This document shows positions 59,821 to 64,000 of a stretch of 64,000 nt of DNA, one piece after another. Numbering within the stretch: position 1 is the stretch's first letter; the number at the start of each line of letters is the position of its first letter. The stretch covers positions 161,455,741 through 161,519,740 of the forward strand of contig CM041465.1 of NCBI GenBank assembly GCA_023213395.1. The letters run 5' to 3'. A model generated the notes under the pieces. That model had not been told where the DNA came from. It was given only the letters and a program-made list of their open reading frames with translations, and did no database searches. Origin of the DNA: Cycas panzhihuaensis. Lineage: Eukaryota > Cycadophyta. A program made the position numbers and the translations under genes.

Positions 59821-60165
59821 TGTTACAGTATGGAGAACAAAGCAGAGTAGGTGAATATATAAATCAAACTAGTATTCAAGCCATATTAAGAGTGCACATT
59901 CAAAAGATTATTGTATTAAGTTATCTTTGAAGAGTACATCCAAATATCCTTTATTGAAGGTGGTGTTAATGAACACCAGGGTTTTTCACTCCATAAAATA
60001 TATACTTAGGAGGAAGAAGGGAATCTCCTCAACCTTTAAATTTAAAATAATATAAAATAATAACAAAGCATTATAATAATAACAATACATAATAACATTA
60101 TCTTAACTTACCATGTAGATGTGTGCACTTCACATGTTTCTAAGGTGGGAGTTAGGTGAGGAACA
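59821..60165 (-). repeat. 3' LTR of the second gag-only element
   Basis: Plus-strand start TGTTACAGTATGGAG. The end at GAGGAACA is inferred from the minus-strand G tract (GGGGTTAA) next to it, because the partner LTR is truncated at the window edge. Confidence 0.7.
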
Positions 60166-60374
60166 TTAACCCCATCATACTGCCTATTAATGTTCATCAC
60201 GTAAGTCTTCAATTTCTCTTTAAAATTATAGTATAAATGCGTTAGGAATACTTTGAAAATATGATTCAACTCACGTCTTATATCTTTATCTTCATCCTTG
60301 ATGTGTTTATAAACTTACATCATTATCCTTTCCATGTAATCTTTAACAAAGTGTGGTTCAAATGTAGGTATAAC

Positions 60375-60890
60375 TTACTTCAAATGAATAGGAATGTCTT
60401 TATCTTTGACTTTGTCTTCTTGATGAGAGTCAATCAAATTAAATATACGTGTAGCCTCAACGAATACAATATTGTATTCATTACTCTTATTAGAATCTTC
60501 AACATTATATGCAACATTAGACTTTTCATTAATAATCACTTGCTCTATTATCTGTCTCACAAGAAACACATCATTAATATAGTTAAATTCAATTAATTCT
60601 AAAATTTCTCTCCTATAAAGTGAATATAGGGTATCCCAAATAGATTTAGATGTAGTCATATCACAAATATGAGTGAGTACATCATCATTTATTGTACAAA
60701 ACATTAATGCTAAGGCTTCATTATCTTTTTTCAAGTTTTCTCTAAAATTTTGTTCATTCTCTAGATAACCATGCTCTACAAATTTTTAAAGGTCATTTAC
60801 CATAAAATATGTTTTTAATATGCATCTCCAAACATGAAAATTAGTCATATCAAATATGGGAAACATCACATCATCCAAATAGGTGGTCAT
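60375..60890 (-). pseudogene. gag: Copia-type Gag of the second gag-only element, one internal stop
   Basis: ATG at 60890 gives MTTYLDDVMFPIFDMTNFHVW then RCILKTYFMVNDL(stop)KFVEHGYLENE, the copia gag N-terminus (F...NF..W......LW..V..GY). The UBN2 core follows: NEALALMFCTINDDVLTHIC, then TTSKSIWDTLYSLY. The frame is 172 codons in total with a single in-frame stop (ctt-taa, near codon 35) and ends at 60375. No zinc knuckle is seen. The protein would be the element's particle protein. Gag is much shorter than usual (autonomous copia gag plus knuckle is near 300 residues). Confidence 0.75.
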
Positions 60891-63764
60891 TATAAAAAAT
60901 ATTTTTAGTGCATAAACTTAATGTATTGTCTTAATGAATAAATGAGAACCTCTAATAAGTGAATAACATGAAATATGCAATAAATGCTCTTTTACATGCT
61001 CTTTTAATAATTTTCTTTCTTGATCAATATAAAGACTACAACTAGGCAATGTATATCTTCTTAAAATAGAGCAAGATAAATGCTTTCCTTTAAAATGAAG
61101 ATAAAATTAATCAATGATTCTTTCAAATGATTTATATAAACCTTAAAGGTAAAGGCCTAAAATAAACCAAAGATAATTTGAAATATATATTAGAATTTTC
61201 AAATCAATGCCTTTATAAATCAATGAAAAATAACTTGATAATAAAGGAAAACATATCCTTCAAATTAAATTCAATAATACTATTTGTAAGATAACTTTCA
61301 TGAGAGTTCAAATAAGCTTTAAAAAAATATGAAGTGCTTTGAATGCTTATATGACATATACTGCACCTTGAAAATTCTTTGAGAGCTTGAAATAAAGCTA
61401 AATAAACCTTCACTATATAGATGAAATCATTAAGAGTAAATATAAGCTCTTTTACATCAAAGAAATATGCATGTATACTTGAAATATGTTTATGAAATAA
61501 ACCTTAAATGAATGCTTTAAGAGAGACAATAAATAGCCAAAAATAAGCAATGAATATATCTTAAGAGAGCTTTGAAACAAATTTATAAGATGAAAGAATA
61601 AAATAAAAGCTTAAAAGTAGAGTTGTAAGGTGCTAAAATTCACCAATTTGATGATTTTGATGCCAAAGAAGGCTCTTTCACCTTAAGAGGCCAAAATAGA
61701 GTTATATGGCTAAAAAAACACTTATGAGCCTCTAAAAATAATCAAAATTTGCAATCAACTAATTAGTAGTTCAATATTAAACAAATATATTAAATTTGAA
61801 TGAAAATTTTGCTTTAAATATTTAAAAACTTATCCAACTAGGACCAAATTAGAGCTTCAACTTTAACAGCTTTAAAGACCTGTAAAATAGTGACAAATCA
61901 CGATAAGACCTATTCCAACATGTAGAGCACTAAAAATCTTTTAGACAATTTTAATAGTTTAGAAAACAGAGTTATAGAACTCAAGATATTATAAAAACTA
62001 TCCAAGAACCTTTTTTATGTATCAAAATAGAGAAGGAGGGGGCATAAGCCCCTTATCCAAGCTAGCCCAGGTCATACAGAGAGTAATATGACTGCTTGTT
62101 GGAGGGATGGAGGGGGCTAGGACTCCAAATCTTATGAAATATATTTAATATTTTAAAAACTAAAAATATAAAAAAGTAATCCATAACTTTTGAGATCTGC
62201 CCCTTTTAACAAGGTCATATGGGTCAGTATATGACCTCAAACCAAAGCAAGGGGGGCTAAATCAAATCCACGCATCTGCAAATCTTAAATTCTATGAAAT
62301 CTAATTTAATTAAATCTAAACTTTATAAAAAATAAAATATTTTACCAACGAAAATTTGCCCATTAACAAAGATACGCAGGTGCAAATCGATCAATGATTT
62401 TGATCAGAAAATTGATCTAAACATAGATTGATCATACCCACAAATCCATGAAGGGGGGTGTAATGATCCATGTACCAAAAATATACTCTAAAAATATATT
62501 TTTATATATAAAACTGAAGAAATAAATTATTAAGAGCGCGGTTGATAAACACTAAATCTGCATAAAAGAATATCAAACTTTCGATCAAAAGGCAGATTGA
62601 ATACTTACCACAGGGGCTCCAAAATTTATTTTTGAAAAATATATAAATATTATTAAAAAATAAAGGAGGAAAAAAAAAAGTTTACTAAGCGGCTGATAGA
62701 CTGCGCATAAATGGGCAAAGTCGAGGAGCTTCGACCAATGAAAAGATGTAGCAAATAATTGAAATGGACCTTTAAATCTTACAAGTAGGGTACCACAATG
62801 TAAACAGGAGATCTGGAAAGAAATAGTAAAGAAAATTGATCCAAGTATAAGTCTTTCAAACCTAGATGACCGTGGAGGGTGCACAGCAATGAGGAAGACA
62901 TATAAATCATAACAAGCTTAAAAATAGGTTGGGATAGCCTCAATTAGTTTGTATTAAGCTTGTGCCATTGTAACAAAAGAAACCAAATGAAAAACAAAGA
63001 GAAAATAAATAAATAGAAGAAGGGCAATGGGGTTTCACTACTCAAACTAAGTAGTCTATGTCTGTGAGGAAGATCTCTTCGTAAGAGTGATAAAATTTGA
63101 AACCGTCAAATCCAATACGAAGCTAACTTAGAGAGCTTCAAAACAAGTGGTCACTTGATATTATTTGGATCACCGTGGAGAGCACACCAATATGTAGAAG
63201 TCTAAGTTTCTTATAAAACTTCAAAATTTTAGTAGAAAATAATTAATATCATAAGAAAATATTAGTTAAAATGGAAATATAATGGCTCCAAATGATTGTT
63301 GGGTTAATTATAGCTATATACTCTACATAGATCTAAGAAAATATAAATTATTTTGTTGCAAAACCTTAAAAAATTAATGAAAATTGATTAAAATCATGAA
63401 AATATTAGTTGAAGTGCCAATATAATGGCTCCAAATGATTGTTGGGCTAGTTATGGCTACACACTCTACATAGATCTAAGAAAATACAGATTATTTTGAA
63501 TATACAAATCAAAAATAGTCAAATTTTTAGCAAAAAGAATATAAAAATTATCAATAAACTTTATAAAAATTGAATAAAAACTCAATATAGTGTTTTCCAT
63601 GAGCAATTTGATAGATCTCCTTTTTAAAACGCAATAGATCTTTTCTTTGATGCCAAATGAAGACAACTCAAGTAGCTTTAAATGTAGATCAAGATCTAAA
63701 ATGCTAAATGAAACCAAGTAGGCTAAGATCAAGATGCTTGATACAAAATGTTACCAAGATATAG
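60891..63764 (-). other. Long leader of the second gag-only element
   Basis: About 2.9 kb with no recognisable coding domain on either strand. Contains a GC-rich patch at 62030-62120 with GGGGGCATAAGCCCC and AGGGGGCTAGG words, and a 143-bp tandem repeat near the primer site. Confidence 0.55.
63254..63539 (-). repeat. 143-bp tandem repeat, two copies
   Basis: AATGGCTCCAAATGATTGTT occurs at 63281 and 63424, and both copies contain CTCTACATAGATCTAAGAAA. Located in the leader a few hundred bases from the primer site. Confidence 0.8.
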
Positions 63765-63776
63765 CTCTGATACCAT
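63765..63776 (-). other. Primer binding site of the second gag-only element
   Basis: Minus strand TGGTATCAGAGC, a 12 of 12 match to the initiator tRNA-Met site, abutting the LTR. Confidence 0.88.
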
Positions 63777-64000
63777 GTTAAAGTATAGAGAACAGAGCAT
63801 AGCAAGTGAATATATAAATCAAATTAGTATTCAATCCATATTAAGAGTGCATATTCAAAAGATCATTATATTAAGCCATCTTTGAAGAGTACATCCAAAT
63901 ATTCTTTATTGAAGGTGGTGTTAATAAACATCAGGGTTTTACACCCCATAAAATATATACTTGGGAGGAAGGAGGGAACCTCCTTAATATCCAAATTTAA
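63777..64000 (-). repeat. 5' LTR of the second gag-only element, truncated by window
   Basis: Plus-strand start TGTTAAAGTATAGAG. Aligns with 59821 onwards to the last base of the window. Confidence 0.85.

Larger units (their letters stand above)
59821..64000 (-). mobile_element. Second gag-only LTR retrotransposon, minus strand, cut by window end
   Basis: Left LTR (3') 59821-60165 and right LTR (5') from 63777 to the window end share long blocks, such as GAAGAGTACATCCAAATAT and CTTTATTGAAGGTGGTGTTA. A primer site abuts the right LTR and a purine tract abuts the left one. Only a copia-type gag lies between them, ending about 210 bases from the 3' LTR, so there is no room for pol after it, and none was seen in the 2.9-kb leader. 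LTR and gag sequences differ from the first gag-only element, so this is a separate family. Confidence 0.78.

Noticed and set aside
62585-62884. 99-codon minus-strand frame in the leader of gag-only element 2 as an extra gene
   Set aside because: No domain recognised and Phe/Leu-rich composition. Kept only as part of the leader description.

Overview
This 64-kb window looks like plant nuclear DNA made almost wholly of nested, decayed retrotransposons. I find no convincing host gene, rRNA, tRNA or CRISPR array. The sequence is AT-rich and full of stop codons. Every LTR element whose primer binding site I can see carries a variant of TGGTATCAGAGC, complementary to the plant initiator tRNA-Met 3' end. 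Long, old, decayed elements packed end to end without genes suggest a large plant genome such as a gymnosperm; that is inference, and the species cannot be read from the sequence.

Layout. 1-700: edge of a minus-strand element (primer site plus probable LTR). 715-3350: minus-strand Ty3/gypsy fragment (gag, protease), interrupted by copia element 1 (3356-10962; 312-bp LTRs; target duplication ATAAG). 11678-17882: full-length, relatively GC-rich L1-type LINE with poly-A and a perfect 17-bp target duplication. 17900-21300: unassigned DNA with a (TG)n tract. 21322-25558: a minus-strand LTR split by a complete 3.77-kb LTR element (21622-25391; target duplication GAGTA) that carries only an intact gag frame. 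25559-29700: plus-strand gypsy relic (protease end, RT, RNase H, integrase). 29700-35090: unassigned DNA and a (TA)n block. 35099-40160: copia element 2, TNT1/Tork-like. 40861-49182: minus-strand chromodomain gypsy element whose gag interval is filled with unrelated LTR-like sequence. 51105-58119: copia element 3, with a long microsatellite inside its pol. 58120-59820: a minisatellite and the start of a plus-strand copia-like element. 59821 to the right edge: a second minus-strand element with gag only, its 5' LTR cut by the window end.

How the parts relate. The elements are parasitic and stacked: copia 1 sits in the gypsy gag leader, and the first gag-only element sits inside another element's LTR. 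The most interesting items are the two different gag-only elements. Both keep LTRs, primer site and gag but have no trace of pol, so they would depend on enzymes supplied by other elements. The autonomous copies here are dead. Many stops are TAG/TAA/TGA at former Gln or Trp codons, and many Cys/Asp/Glu sites changed to Tyr/Asn/Lys, the pattern expected from deamination of methylated cytosine.
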